From contig CAWFPH010000002.1 in the NCBI GenBank assembly GCA_963817615.1, positions 1,612,001 through 1,676,000 of the forward strand: a stretch of DNA of 64,000 nt, written 5' to 3'. Shown here piece after piece: positions 43,875-53,107 of this stretch. This DNA is from FEN-1219 sp963817615 (GTDB lineage: Bacteria; Pseudomonadota; Gammaproteobacteria; Steroidobacterales; Rariloculaceae). Below the pieces are notes generated by a model. It was not told where the DNA came from. It did no database searches and saw only the letters and a program-made list of their open reading frames with translations. The position numbers and the translations under genes were made by a program. How positions within the stretch are numbered: the stretch's first letter is position 1; each line of letters starts with the position of its first letter.

Positions 43875-44093
43875 CGTCAAAGCCCCGTTCGGTTCCACGC
43901 GGTTCCCGCGCGAGTCGCCGATCAAGTCTGCCCGGCGCGACTTCGTGCGACAAGCTCGGCCGCGGATCGGGACCGGCACTGCCGCGCGCAGGCTGATCGG
44001 CACGGCGCTCCTTGCCGCCGACCCGGCATTGAAACGGCCTCGCTGCGCGACGGTTCTCCGCGAGAAAGGCTGCTCGCGGCGTCGGGCGTGTCC

Positions 44094-44999
44094 CTATTGC
44101 TCGAAGTACTCGTTGCGCAGAGCCGGAGACCTCTCGAGCGCGCGGGCGAGCAGCAGCGCCGGCTCGTCGGGCTGCAACTCCCGGCCGTCGGCGATCGTCC
44201 AGATCGCCGCCAACACCGCCTGCGCGAATGCCCAGGCCCGTGCCCGCTCGATGTCGATGCCGAGCGCCGCTGCGAACCGCTCGAGCCGCCGCTCCGCCGA
44301 CTCGAGCGAGTACAGCTCGGGCACGCCGAGCGGGTTGCGCAGCATCGCGCCGAGCTCGTACTCGAGCTCGCCGACGACGCCCTTGGGGTCGATCGCGACC
44401 CAGCCGCGCTTGCCGTCGCGCAACACGTTGTAGTGTTGGAGGTCGCCGTGCAGCAGCGCGGGATTGCGCTGCGTCGCGCAGAGCTCCGCGTAGATCCGCT
44501 GTGCGGGCGCCACGAGATCTCGCGGAACGCGCTCGTCGCCGGTCGCGAGGTAGTCGCCGAACGCCGCGCCCCAGCCCTCGACCGTCGCGCAGCCGTCCGG
44601 CGCGTCGCCGGGCGACATCCTGCCGAGCAGTGCGGCGAGGATGTCGGTGGCCGCGTCGTCGCGGCCCTGGAGGGACAGCTCCGCGAGCGCTTCCCCGGGC
44701 TGCACGTGCTCGAGCAGCGCCGCGCCGTCGATGAACGCATGGACTTGCGCGACACCGCGCCCGCCGAACGCGGCGGCGATCTCGCCGCAACGCCATTCGT
44801 CGCCCGCGCGCTTCGCGATCTTCATGACGACCGGCTGGCCCGCGCGTTTACCGTAGACGAGCACGGACGTCGCCGTGGCGGACGCGCGCTCGATCGCGAC
44901 GCTCCACGCACGCGCCCGCTCGCCGATGCGTTCCTTGAGCTCGGCGCTCAATGCCGTGCGCGGTCTCGCGCGCTCGCTGCCGTCGTCCGTCGAAGCCAT
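44094..44999 (-). CDS. APH(6)/hydroxyurea-type phosphotransferase
   Basis: This 301-residue protein has the streptomycin 6-kinase-like pattern. 'LHGDLQHYNVLRDGKRGWVAIDPKGVVGE', split here, contains the catalytic Asp and the metal Asp of 'AIDPKG'. 'EYELGAMLRNPL' follows, also a family mark. It could phosphorylate an aminoglycoside or hydroxyurea-like compound, but most such genes are not proven resistance genes. It is followed, 219 bp later, by the GVW lipoprotein gene on the same strand; no gene lies between. Confidence 0.8.
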   Translation of the reverse strand: MASTDDGSERARPRTALSAELKERIGERARAWSVAIERASATATSVLVYGKRAGQPVVMKIAKRAGDEWRCGEIAAAFGGRGVAQVHAFIDGAALLEHVQPGEALAELSLQGRDDAATDILAALLGRMSPGDAPDGCATVEGWGAAFGDYLATGDERVPRDLVAPAQRIYAELCATQRNPALLHGDLQHYNVLRDGKRGWVAIDPKGVVGELEYELGAMLRNPLGVPELYSLESAERRLERFAAALGIDIERARAWAFAQAVLAAIWTIADGRELQPDEPALLLARALERSPALRNEYFEQ

Positions 45000-45295
45000 C
45001 GGTGCCCGCCTGTCGGTTCGAACGAGTCCGTATGATCGTACACGGCCCGGTCGCGAGCGGTGCCGCGGCCGGGGGCGCGCGTCGCCCGGCTCGGGCAGCC
45101 GCGGCCGCTGGCGGGGCCGGCGGGATACCGCGCGGAATCGATCGCCGGTACGAGGGGCTCGCGGTGCGTGCACGAGCCGCCGCCGCGATGAGGAAGCTCG
45201 GCGAATCGAACCGCTACCCACGACGAACGGCTCGGTAAGCGCTGCGGGCGCTTGTGTGCGCGCGACGGATCCCCGAGACTGCGAGAGCTGTAGAA

Positions 45296-45736
45296 ATGGC
45301 GAGGTGTCAATTGAAACGTCATTCGCAAGCGTTCCTGGCGGCAGCGGCTGCGCTGCTTTGGAGCGGCGGCCCCGCGGCCGCTCACCACTCGTTCGCCGCG
45401 GAGTTCGACGCGCAAAAGCCGCTCACACTGAAGGGCACCGTCAGGAAGTGGGAGATGATCAACCCGCACGGATGGATCACGATGGACGTGACCGGGCCCG
45501 ACGGCAAGACGGCGACCTGGATGGTGGAGACTTCCAATCCGAACGGACTCATGCGGCTCGGCTGGACCAAGCACTCGCTGAAGCCGGGCGACGAGATCAT
45601 GGTCGAGGCCTACCAAGCCAAGGACGGATCGAACACGGCGAACGCCGCGAAGATCACGCTCGCGGACGGCAGCAAGGTGTTTGCGGGCTCCGTCGGCACC
45701 CCCGACCAACCGGCCGTGCCGCCCGAGCAGAAGTGA
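45296..45736 (+). CDS. DUF6152 family exported protein
   Basis: This 146-residue protein has a signal peptide ending 'GGPAAA' followed by 'HHSFAAEFD', and core 'KGTVRKWEMINPHGWITMDV' with 'NGLMRLGWTKHSLKPGDEI'. The mature NPH histidine is residue 29. The start is uncertain: ATG 45296, or TTG 45311 which has GAGG upstream. It heads an operon of one DUF6152 and two GVW genes (8 bp to the next start). Confidence 0.85.
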   Translation: MARCQLKRHSQAFLAAAAALLWSGGPAAAHHSFAAEFDAQKPLTLKGTVRKWEMINPHGWITMDVTGPDGKTATWMVETSNPNGLMRLGWTKHSLKPGDEIMVEAYQAKDGSNTANAAKITLADGSKVFAGSVGTPDQPAVPPEQK

Positions 45737-45743
45737 GGCGCGC

Positions 45744-46610
45744 GTGAAGCTCCCCTACACGCGTCTCGGCCAGGCGCTCGGGACCGCGACGCTCGGGCTC
45801 TCGCTCTGCGGCGCTCCGTTCGCTTCCGCGTCGGCGCAGCCGCCCGCCGCTCGATCGCCCGCCTCGAACGTGGCGCTGCCGCGGCAGCCGGACGGTCATC
45901 CGGACATGCAAGGTCTTTGGATGAAGAGCGCGGGAGGATTCCAGGGGCTCTATATCGGCTCGCTCGACGGCACGAATTTCGCCGGCCGCGGCGGCGCGCG
46001 CGGCGGCGGCGCGCGCGGCGGCCCGCCGCCCGCTCCGGCCTACGACTACACGCCGGAAGCGGCGGCCGAAAAGGCGGACCGCGAGCGGCGAGGCTACGAC
46101 GACCCGGAAGCGCATTGCCATTTGCCCGGCGTGCCGCGCTCGCTCGATCAGCCGGGTGGGCTCTACCCCGTGCAGATCGTGCAAGACCAAAACTACGTCG
46201 CGTTGCTGCACGAGGCCATGCACGACGTGCGCATCATCCCGACGGACGGCAGCCGCCATCCGCGCAATTATTGGGCGTGGGACGGCGATTCGCGCGGCCA
46301 TTGGGAAGGCGCCACGTTCGTCGTGGATGTGAGCAACTTCAATGGTCGTACGTGGCTCGATATGGCCGGCAACTTCGTCGACGAGAACGAGCATGTGCTC
46401 GAGCGTTTCACGCTCGTCGATATCGACACCATTCTTTACGAGGCCACCGTCACGGATCCGACCGTGTTCGCGAAGCCCGTGGAGATGCGGTTCACGTTGA
46501 AGCGCGTGCCGGCCGCGCAACAGATCCTCGAGTACAGCTGTCTCGAGGGCGAGCGCAGCCTGCAGCACTACACGGACGAGGACGGCGGCAAGAAACGGAG
46601 AGTGAGATGA
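45744..46610 (+). CDS. GVW-family exported protein
   Basis: This 288-residue secreted protein has a GTG start (GAGG in the preceding bases) and a signal peptide ending 'FASASA'. It has 'GHPDMQGLWMKS' instead of SGVW, then 'AHCHLPGVPRSL', 'IIPTDGSRHP', 'SRGHWEGATFVVDV', 'EHVLERFTLVD', 'TVTDPTVFAKPV' and 'LEYSCLEGERS'. It also holds a Gly/Arg/Ala-rich insertion ('GRGGARGGGARGGPPP'). It follows the DUF6152 gene by 7 bases and overlaps the next gene by ATGA. Confidence 0.8.
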   Translation: MKLPYTRLGQALGTATLGLSLCGAPFASASAQPPAARSPASNVALPRQPDGHPDMQGLWMKSAGGFQGLYIGSLDGTNFAGRGGARGGGARGGPPPAPAYDYTPEAAAEKADRERRGYDDPEAHCHLPGVPRSLDQPGGLYPVQIVQDQNYVALLHEAMHDVRIIPTDGSRHPRNYWAWDGDSRGHWEGATFVVDVSNFNGRTWLDMAGNFVDENEHVLERFTLVDIDTILYEATVTDPTVFAKPVEMRFTLKRVPAAQQILEYSCLEGERSLQHYTDEDGGKKRRVR

Positions 46611-47456
46611 GCACGATACGTGCGGTGCTCGTCGTCTGCTTCGGCCTCTTCATCGTCGGGGCCTCGCCGTTCGACGTTGCGGCGCAACCCAAAGTGCCGT
46701 TCGCCCCGCCGCGCTTGTGGGACGGCAAGACGCCGGATTTCCGCGGCATCTGGCAGGCACGCGGCACCGCATACGTGAACATCGAAGGCCACGTCGCCGA
46801 GAACGGCGTCGCGGCGTCGCCGAGCATCGTGGTCGATCCGCCGGACGGCAAGATTCCATACACGCCCGAAGCGCTCGCGCGGCGTGCCGAAAATTTTCTC
46901 GCGCGCGCGACCGCCGATCCGTCGCTCAAGTGCTATCAGGCCGGCGTGCCGCGCGCGACCTATTTGCCGACGCCGCTGCAGATTCTGCAGAGCCCCGGCA
47001 ACTTCGCGATCGTGTATCAGGAGAATCACGCGTTTCGTGTATTCCAGCCCGATAGCCGGCCGCACTTCGACGCCGCCGACTTCTGGATGGGCGACACGCG
47101 CTACCGCTGGGAAGGCGACACGCTCGTCGCCGACGTCGTTGCGCTGACGGATCTGATGTGGATGGACCACGCCGGGAACTACCATAGCTCCGACGTGCAC
47201 GTCGATCGAGCGTTACCGGATGATCGATGCCGATACGATCGAGTACGAGGCCCGCATCGAGGACCCGGCGGTCTATTCGCGGCCTTGGACGCTGAGGACC
47301 GAGCTCGCGCGCGTCACGCGGCGCGGTGCACGGATCGTCGAGGACGAGTGCCTCGAGGATGCGAGCGGCGTCCGCCGTCACGTCTCGCCGTACGATCCGA
47401 AAAATCTACTCCGCTCGGACTACTCGCGCTGGCGGGAGCCGGCCGACCGTAAGTAG
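46607..47456 (+). pseudogene. GVW-family gene with a frameshift
   Basis: The reading frame opens at ATG 46607 (overlapping the previous stop) with a signal peptide ('CFGLFIVGASPFDVAAQ'). It continues through 'TPDFRGIWQARG', 'KCYQAGVPRATYL', 'RYRWEGDTLVADV' and 'YHSSDVHV'. At about 47203-47204 one extra base shifts the frame. Removing it restores 'VHVIERYRMIDADTIEYEA', then 'EDPAVYSRPWTLR' and 'EDECLED' to the TAA at 47456. Without correction the protein ends in an unrelated Arg-rich tail. It is either a recent inactivation or a sequencing error; the rest looks intact. Confidence 0.8.
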
Positions 47457-47595
47457 AGCTGCCCGGCCGCGCGTCTCGGCGTGCACGCCGTTTCGCCGGT
47501 GAGCCGACGCGTTTCACGCCTACCCATGCTCCGGCGGCTGTAACCTTTCGCGCCGCCGGCGCGTCTCAGACGTTGAAAGCCCGAGGCAGGTGACC

Positions 47596-50157
47596 ATGTT
47601 TCGCCACTACCTCTCGGTCGCGGTCCGTAGCTTCCGGCGTCAGCCTCTTGCCGCGTCCGTCAACGTGCTCGCGCTCGCGCTCGGGCTCACCGCGTTCGTC
47701 ATCGCCTACGGTGTCGTGAGCTATTGGGAACGCAGCGAGCGTGGGTTCGCGAACGCCGATCGGACCTACGTCGTGACCGCGGCCTTTCAAGGACGAAACG
47801 GGCAGGGTCGGGCGACACCGCTGCCGATGACGAATCGCCTCTACGCGGATTACTTGAGAGCGGACTTTCCGGAGTTCGAAGCGGTCGCGCGCGCGCAGGT
47901 CATGTACGAGAAGACCGGCGTTGCCAGCAACGATGTGTACGCAGAGATGTTCGTCGTCGGCGCCGAGAGCCAATTCCTCGAGATCTTCGATTTGCCGTTC
48001 GTCGCCGGAGATTCGAATGCCTTGAGCCAGCCGAACAGCGCCGTTCTGACCGCCGAAGCGGCCGCACGTCTGTTCGGCGACGCGAATCCGATCGGCCGAA
48101 CGATTACGCTTGCGAACGTTCTCGACGTCACCGTGACCGGCGTGATTGCGTCGGTGCCCGAGCCGTCGCATCTCGGCCGCTCCAAAGCCGCGTCGTTGCG
48201 TTTCGACGTCCTTGCTTCGTGGGACACGCTCGACGGCGTGCAGGCTGCAGCCCGCGCACGGCTCGCGAGTCGCGATCCGGCAGCCGCTGCGCAGAGCCAA
48301 CCGCCGCCGAATGCCCCGCCGCCGGCGGAGAATTGGCTCGGCGGCTACTGCTGCACCACCTACGTGATGCTGTCTCGCGATAGCAGTCTCACCGGTGCAA
48401 GTTTGAACGACCGCCTCAAAGCGTTCGGCGAAGCGCACATACCGCTGGCGCAGACGGAGATCACCACGCTCACGATCGGCGCGGTGCCGGTTACCCAGTT
48501 GATGGTGGCCCAGTTGAACGCGCAGCTTCTTCCGGGCGCGCCGATCTCGATCACGACGCTACTGCTCGTGCTCGGCTCGCTCGTGCTCGTCGTCGCGTGC
48601 GTGAACTACGCGAACCTCGCGACCGGTCAGGCCGCGCGCCGTGCTCGGGAAGTCGGGCTGCGCAAGGCGCTCGGTGCCAACAGACGCCGAGTGATGCTCC
48701 AGTATCTCGCCGAGTCGGCGACGTTGACCGCGGCTGCGATCGTGCTGGCGCTCGTCGCCGTGCGTCTCGTGATACCCGTCCTGCGCAACGCGGCCGGCAT
48801 CGATCTCGGGCTTTCGCTCTTCGACGGCGCCTCTGTTTGGCTCTTTCTCGCCGGGTTGCTCTGTGTCGTGACGCTGCTCGGCGGTGCTTATCCGGCGCTC
48901 GTGCTGTCGCGCGTCGCACCCGTCGAGGCGCTGCGCGTGGGCCGGTCGCGGATCGGTCCGCGCTTCGCAGGCACGATCCTCGTCGGCGTTCAGTTCGCGG
49001 CGGCGAGCTTTCTTTTGATCGTCGTGCTCGTGATGCATGCGCAGAACGACGAGCTCGAGCGCACCGGGCTCGGCAGCACGGTCGATCCGTTGATCGTCAT
49101 CGCGAACGCGCCGCAATACAGCGGCATCGACAACGATCTGCTGCGAGCCGAGCTCGAGCGCCTGCCGCAAGTACACGCCGTCAGTGAGGTGGCGGCGCCG
49201 CCGTGGTCGCCGTCGGTCAACCTCGTCGGCTTCGCGCGCGCGCCCGATGCGGACGCGACTGCGGTGACGACGTACCTGAACATGGTGGGTTACGATTTTT
49301 TCTCCACGCTCGGATTCACGATGCTCGCGGGACGCGGTTTCGACCGGGAGCACGGCGAGGACGTGTTTCGCGGATTCAACTTGGCGAAGCTCAACGAGGG
49401 GCGGCCGATCAATGCCGTGATCGACGCGTCGCTTGCCCTCGACCTCGGCTTCGAGTCTGCGGCGGCGGCGGTCGATCAGACGATCTATATTCCTGACAAA
49501 TTCATGCGCGCGTTCGGCGGGCAAGGGGCGCAGCTTCAGGTGATCGGCGTCGTGGCCGACAAGCCGTTGCACCTGCGCGGTGGCGGCGCGACCGCGAACG
49601 TCTATTGGCTCCAGCCGGGCCAGTCGTTTCAGGTCGTGCGCATCGCAGCGAACGACGTCTCGGGAGGGATCGCGGCGATCGATGCCGTGTGGAAGCGGCT
49701 GTCGCCGAAAATTCCGCTCAGTCGCAATTTCATGGACCAGCTCTTCGACGAGAGCTACGAGAACTTCGCGAGGATCAATCAAGTGTTCGAGGGGCTCGCG
49801 GTCGTCGCGGTCGTGATCGCGGTGATCGGGTTGTTCGGGATGGCTGTTCACGTCGCCGGCCGGCGCGTACGGGAGATCGGCGTGCGCAAGTCCGTCGGAG
49901 CACGCACCAGCCAAGTCGTCGTCATGCTGATTCGCGACTTCTCGAAACCGGTGCTGATCGCCAACGTCGTCGCTTGGCCGCTCGGCTACTTCGTTGCGGA
50001 GCAGTATCTGAGCGTATTCATGCACCGAATTCCGCTGACGCCGGCGCCTTTCCTGCTGAGCCTCGTGCTGGCGCTGGCGATCGCCTGGCTGGCGGTCGGC
50101 GGCCAAGCCCTACGCGCCGCACGCGTCAATCCGGCCAACGTGCTGCGGGTCGAGTAA
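47596..50157 (+). CDS. FtsX/MacB-type ABC permease (orphan)
   Basis: This 853-residue permease starts 'MFRHYLSVAVRSFRRQPLA' and includes 'ALGLTAFVIAYGVVSYWERSERGFANADRTYVV' (shown split at the helix), with two FtsX domains ('VNYANLATGQAARRAREVGLRK', 'RRVREIGVRKSVGARTSQVVVM'). It is a paralogue of the gene at 36296. A Cys-Cys pair and a Pro/Ala/Gln-rich insertion ('AAAAQSQPPPNAPPPAEN') interrupt the first periplasmic core. ATG 47596 was chosen over GTG 47590. No ATPase is adjacent; it follows the frameshifted GVW gene by 139 bp. Confidence 0.85.
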   Translation: MFRHYLSVAVRSFRRQPLAASVNVLALALGLTAFVIAYGVVSYWERSERGFANADRTYVVTAAFQGRNGQGRATPLPMTNRLYADYLRADFPEFEAVARAQVMYEKTGVASNDVYAEMFVVGAESQFLEIFDLPFVAGDSNALSQPNSAVLTAEAAARLFGDANPIGRTITLANVLDVTVTGVIASVPEPSHLGRSKAASLRFDVLASWDTLDGVQAAARARLASRDPAAAAQSQPPPNAPPPAENWLGGYCCTTYVMLSRDSSLTGASLNDRLKAFGEAHIPLAQTEITTLTIGAVPVTQLMVAQLNAQLLPGAPISITTLLLVLGSLVLVVACVNYANLATGQAARRAREVGLRKALGANRRRVMLQYLAESATLTAAAIVLALVAVRLVIPVLRNAAGIDLGLSLFDGASVWLFLAGLLCVVTLLGGAYPALVLSRVAPVEALRVGRSRIGPRFAGTILVGVQFAAASFLLIVVLVMHAQNDELERTGLGSTVDPLIVIANAPQYSGIDNDLLRAELERLPQVHAVSEVAAPPWSPSVNLVGFARAPDADATAVTTYLNMVGYDFFSTLGFTMLAGRGFDREHGEDVFRGFNLAKLNEGRPINAVIDASLALDLGFESAAAAVDQTIYIPDKFMRAFGGQGAQLQVIGVVADKPLHLRGGGATANVYWLQPGQSFQVVRIAANDVSGGIAAIDAVWKRLSPKIPLSRNFMDQLFDESYENFARINQVFEGLAVVAVVIAVIGLFGMAVHVAGRRVREIGVRKSVGARTSQVVVMLIRDFSKPVLIANVVAWPLGYFVAEQYLSVFMHRIPLTPAPFLLSLVLALAIAWLAVGGQALRAARVNPANVLRVE

Positions 50158-50442
50158 GGGTTCGCCCAGTCGTACCCCGTATTTCCGCCCCGGCTGCGGT
50201 CGTCCGATACCGGGATGGGACCGCTGATCGCCGGCCCGACGGCGTTCGGGCGTCGGACGAGCCGGCCCGCCGCGGCTGTCCCGGGTAATTCCGGCTGCCG
50301 CGACAACCGGTCGAACGACAGGTTGGCGACCGCACCGTCGCTGCGCCGACTATCCAAGGATTTGAATCGCGTCCTGTTTCTCGACCACGCGCTTACGTAA
50401 GCTGCAGGCGCAAATCCGGCGGTCCGAATTCGGTGCGATCGA
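50158..50442 (+). other. Intergenic region with a stable hairpin before the FimV-like gene
   Basis: No gene is visible in these 285 bases. A nested inverted repeat (GCCGGC 50230-50235 with GCCGGC 50261-50266, and inner CCGACG 50236-50241 with CGTCGG 50251-50256) may end transcription of the permease gene, although no U tract follows. Confidence 0.4.
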
Positions 50443-52398
50443 GTGAAGCGTCTTCAGTCACCCTGCCCATTCCATCCTGCGGCGATGCAGGTCCAAGCTA
50501 GCCAGTCGGTCTCCCTGCTCGGTCGCGGCCGGCCCCTGCTGAGGCCGCGCGTCGTCACTTATACCGTCGCGCTGCTCCTGTGCGCACCGGTCACGACTTT
50601 CGCGCTCGAGCTCGGCGAAGCGTCGATGCGAAACGGACTGGGTCAATCGCTGCTCGTGGAGATCCCGTATCGATTGGCCGCCAACGAGCAGCTCACATCG
50701 GCGTGCGTTAGCCTGATTCCTTCGCCGCGCGCCGCCGACGCGCTGCCCACGTATATCAACGTCACTCGCATCAGCATCAGCCCGACGGTCATCGAAGTCT
50801 TCGACGAGAACAGTGTTCGTGAGCCGCTGATCGGTCTGAATGTCGACGTTCATTGCAACACGGCTCCGCATTTCGTGCGCAGCTACCAACTATTCGTCGA
50901 TCCGCCCGCTCATATCCCGGCGATCGATCCGAGCGGCCCCGAAGTCGCGAAGGCTTCAAACCAAGCTTCGATCGATGCCGCGGAGCGCGCGGCAGCTCCG
51001 AGCTTCGCCGTCGTCGCTGGAGCGGCGAAGAATCGTGCGACCGTTCCGACAGCACGCGCCCCGAGCGCGACGCCGCGGGCGAATGTCTCGCCGCGGGCAC
51101 GCGGGCACGCGGGCGGCGACTTGACGCAAGGACAAACGTATCGCGTGGTCCGCGGCGACACATTGTCCGGCATCGCGTCCAGGATCTCGGATAGATCGAC
51201 GATCCGCGAGGCCATGGATGCAGTCTTCGCGGCCAATCCGGAAGCGTTCATTCGCGGTAACCGAGACCTGATCGAGGAAGGGCGCACGCTCACGATACCG
51301 GTCATGTCGCCGCCGATTGTGCCGGTCGCTACGGCGCCGGTTTCGGTGTCCGCAGCACGCGAACCCGAGTCGCTCACCGCCGCACCGGTGCCGACGCTCG
51401 AGCCGCGCGACGCCACACCGGTGCAGAACCTCGCGCCGATCGCGGCGGCGCCGGTCGCGACGGCGCCGAACGCGACGCAAACGCCGGCCGTCGAAGAGCC
51501 GGCTACCGTCGTGGCACCGGGGGCGACGGTACCGCCCCCGGTCGAAGTCAATCCATTCGTCGAGTCGAGTGCGGCGCGAAGCGACGTGCCGAGGGCCGCC
51601 GAGCTCGAGCCTCGGGAGCAGGGCGGGTCGGCGGCCGCAAGATCCGCGGGCTGGATCACGGCGCTGCTCATCCTCGGTGCCGGCGCCGCGTTGGCGGCGT
51701 TGCTCGCGTTCGTGCGCCGGCTGCGTAAGCCGCCGCCCGCGCCGGTGGCCGGTTACGGCATTCAGCGGCCGCGGCCGCGTCGGCAAGTCGAGCTCGCCGC
51801 CGGCATCGACGTCGTCGAAAGTCGAATGCCCGACGCGCCTTCGGATAGGGTGCTCGCGCCGCCGCACGGTCCGGTAGCCCAGCTCGACGACGAGTCGCCG
51901 CCGGAGCTCGACGGCATTCCGCTCGCGATTGGGCCGAACGATCCCGTGGATCTCGATGTCGGCGCACCGGTCGTGATCGAGGAGGGTATCGATTGGTTCA
52001 AGGATCGCCCGCCCGCCGCGGCCAGCAACGATGCCGCGGCCAGTGACGAAACGATCGAGGAAGCCGCCACGGTCCGAATGCCGGAGATCGATGCCACCGT
52101 CACCGCGTCCCCCCGCCGGCTGCCCGAATCGGACGATCGTTCCACGCGAACGACGGACGAGGAGCAAATGACGTTGACGATGGTCGAGCTCGATATGCTT
52201 CGCCAAGACTACGAGGCGGAACATACGTTGACTCAAGCGTTCAGCCAGGAGCTACGCAACGCAGTCGCCGACCTCGAAGCGACGAAGGCTCTTCGCGCAG
52301 CGGGCGCCGTCTCCAGGGTCGCCTCCGCGGAGCAGCCGCAGCCGGAAACCACCGAAGACTCGACGACGTCGACGACGCTACGCATTGGTACGAAATAG
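50443..52398 (+). CDS. FimV-like LysM protein, short form
   Basis: This 651-residue protein has an N-terminal signal segment, then the FimV N-terminal domain ('LELGEASMRNGLGQSLLVEIP', 'SACVSLIPSP', 'INVTRISISPTVIEVFDENSVREP'). A LysM-type peptidoglycan-binding domain follows ('TYRVVRGDTLSGIASRISDRS', about 231-280). A Pro/Ala-rich linker leads to one membrane helix at about 402-425 and a cytoplasmic tail rich in Asp and Glu. Pseudomonas FimV is longer, with a C-terminal TPR domain that is absent here. The role would be polar assembly of pili or envelope organisation. The start is GTG 50443 or ATG 50485. Confidence 0.8.
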   Translation: MKRLQSPCPFHPAAMQVQASQSVSLLGRGRPLLRPRVVTYTVALLLCAPVTTFALELGEASMRNGLGQSLLVEIPYRLAANEQLTSACVSLIPSPRAADALPTYINVTRISISPTVIEVFDENSVREPLIGLNVDVHCNTAPHFVRSYQLFVDPPAHIPAIDPSGPEVAKASNQASIDAAERAAAPSFAVVAGAAKNRATVPTARAPSATPRANVSPRARGHAGGDLTQGQTYRVVRGDTLSGIASRISDRSTIREAMDAVFAANPEAFIRGNRDLIEEGRTLTIPVMSPPIVPVATAPVSVSAAREPESLTAAPVPTLEPRDATPVQNLAPIAAAPVATAPNATQTPAVEEPATVVAPGATVPPPVEVNPFVESSAARSDVPRAAELEPREQGGSAAARSAGWITALLILGAGAALAALLAFVRRLRKPPPAPVAGYGIQRPRPRRQVELAAGIDVVESRMPDAPSDRVLAPPHGPVAQLDDESPPELDGIPLAIGPNDPVDLDVGAPVVIEEGIDWFKDRPPAAASNDAAASDETIEEAATVRMPEIDATVTASPRRLPESDDRSTRTTDEEQMTLTMVELDMLRQDYEAEHTLTQAFSQELRNAVADLEATKALRAAGAVSRVASAEQPQPETTEDSTTSTTLRIGTK

Positions 52399-52499
52399 CG
52401 CAGCGATCGCCGCCGCGCCGTTGCCCGTCTCGTCCCGCTCACGGTAGGACGTTGCCGCTATCATGGTGGCCTCTCGCTGGTTCAAGGAATCCGCACGCC

Positions 52500-52994
52500 A
52501 TGCCCAACCTGCCGCGGGCGTTCACGCTGGCCGCTCTGCTGTCCGCCATTGCCACGACCGCCCTGGGCGCGGATGAGGCCGACTTCGCGCGCCAAGCGCG
52601 TGACCGCGCCGAGATCGAAGCTCTGATGTGGCGCTACGTGCGGGCGCTCGATACGTTGGACGTCGATGCCTACGTCGCGCTGTTCACCGAGAACGCCCAA
52701 TTCGGCAACGCGAAAGGTCGAGACGCCATCAGACGGCTGATCTCCGGTATCAAGGCGGCGCGGGAAAAGAACACTGCACCCGGCAAGGCCGTCACGCCGA
52801 CTTATCAGACGATGTCCAACATCAACATCGAGCTCCTGAGCGAGAGCCACGCTCGCTTCCAGGCGTACTACATGGCTCTACTCGCCGCCGATGGGCCTTC
52901 CCCGCCGCGCGTCGCCACCCTCGGTCGAGAGGTCGATGACCTCGTTAAGGTCGACGGCCGCTGGCTGATCGACATCCGCAACGTGTCGCCCTAG
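52500..52994 (+). CDS. Exported SnoaL/NTF2-like protein
   Basis: This 164-residue secreted protein has a short signal peptide, then an NTF2-like domain: 'DRAEIEALMWRYVRALDTLDVDAYVALFTENA', shown split at the helix-strand boundary, and 'LGREVDDLVKVDGRWLIDIRNV' as the final strands. The start is ATG 52500 with AAGGAA upstream. The family includes dehydratases, isomerases and binding proteins, so the activity is not predicted. It is a single gene between fimV and the metallo-beta-lactamase-fold gene. Confidence 0.75.
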   Translation: MPNLPRAFTLAALLSAIATTALGADEADFARQARDRAEIEALMWRYVRALDTLDVDAYVALFTENAQFGNAKGRDAIRRLISGIKAAREKNTAPGKAVTPTYQTMSNINIELLSESHARFQAYYMALLAADGPSPPRVATLGREVDDLVKVDGRWLIDIRNVSP

Positions 52995-53107
52995 GTCCGG
53001 TGGGGGCGGTATAGAGCTTCCCGACTCGAAAGCGTTGCACCCGGTTCGCTCGCTCGGTCGACCCGATGCATACTCGGTCGGCCAGAAACCGAGGCAAGGG
53101 TGTTCGA

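Noticed and set aside
47203..47456. A separate small gene from 47220 to 47456
   Set aside because: Its protein matches the expected C-terminus of the GVW gene upstream, so it is the shifted end of that gene.
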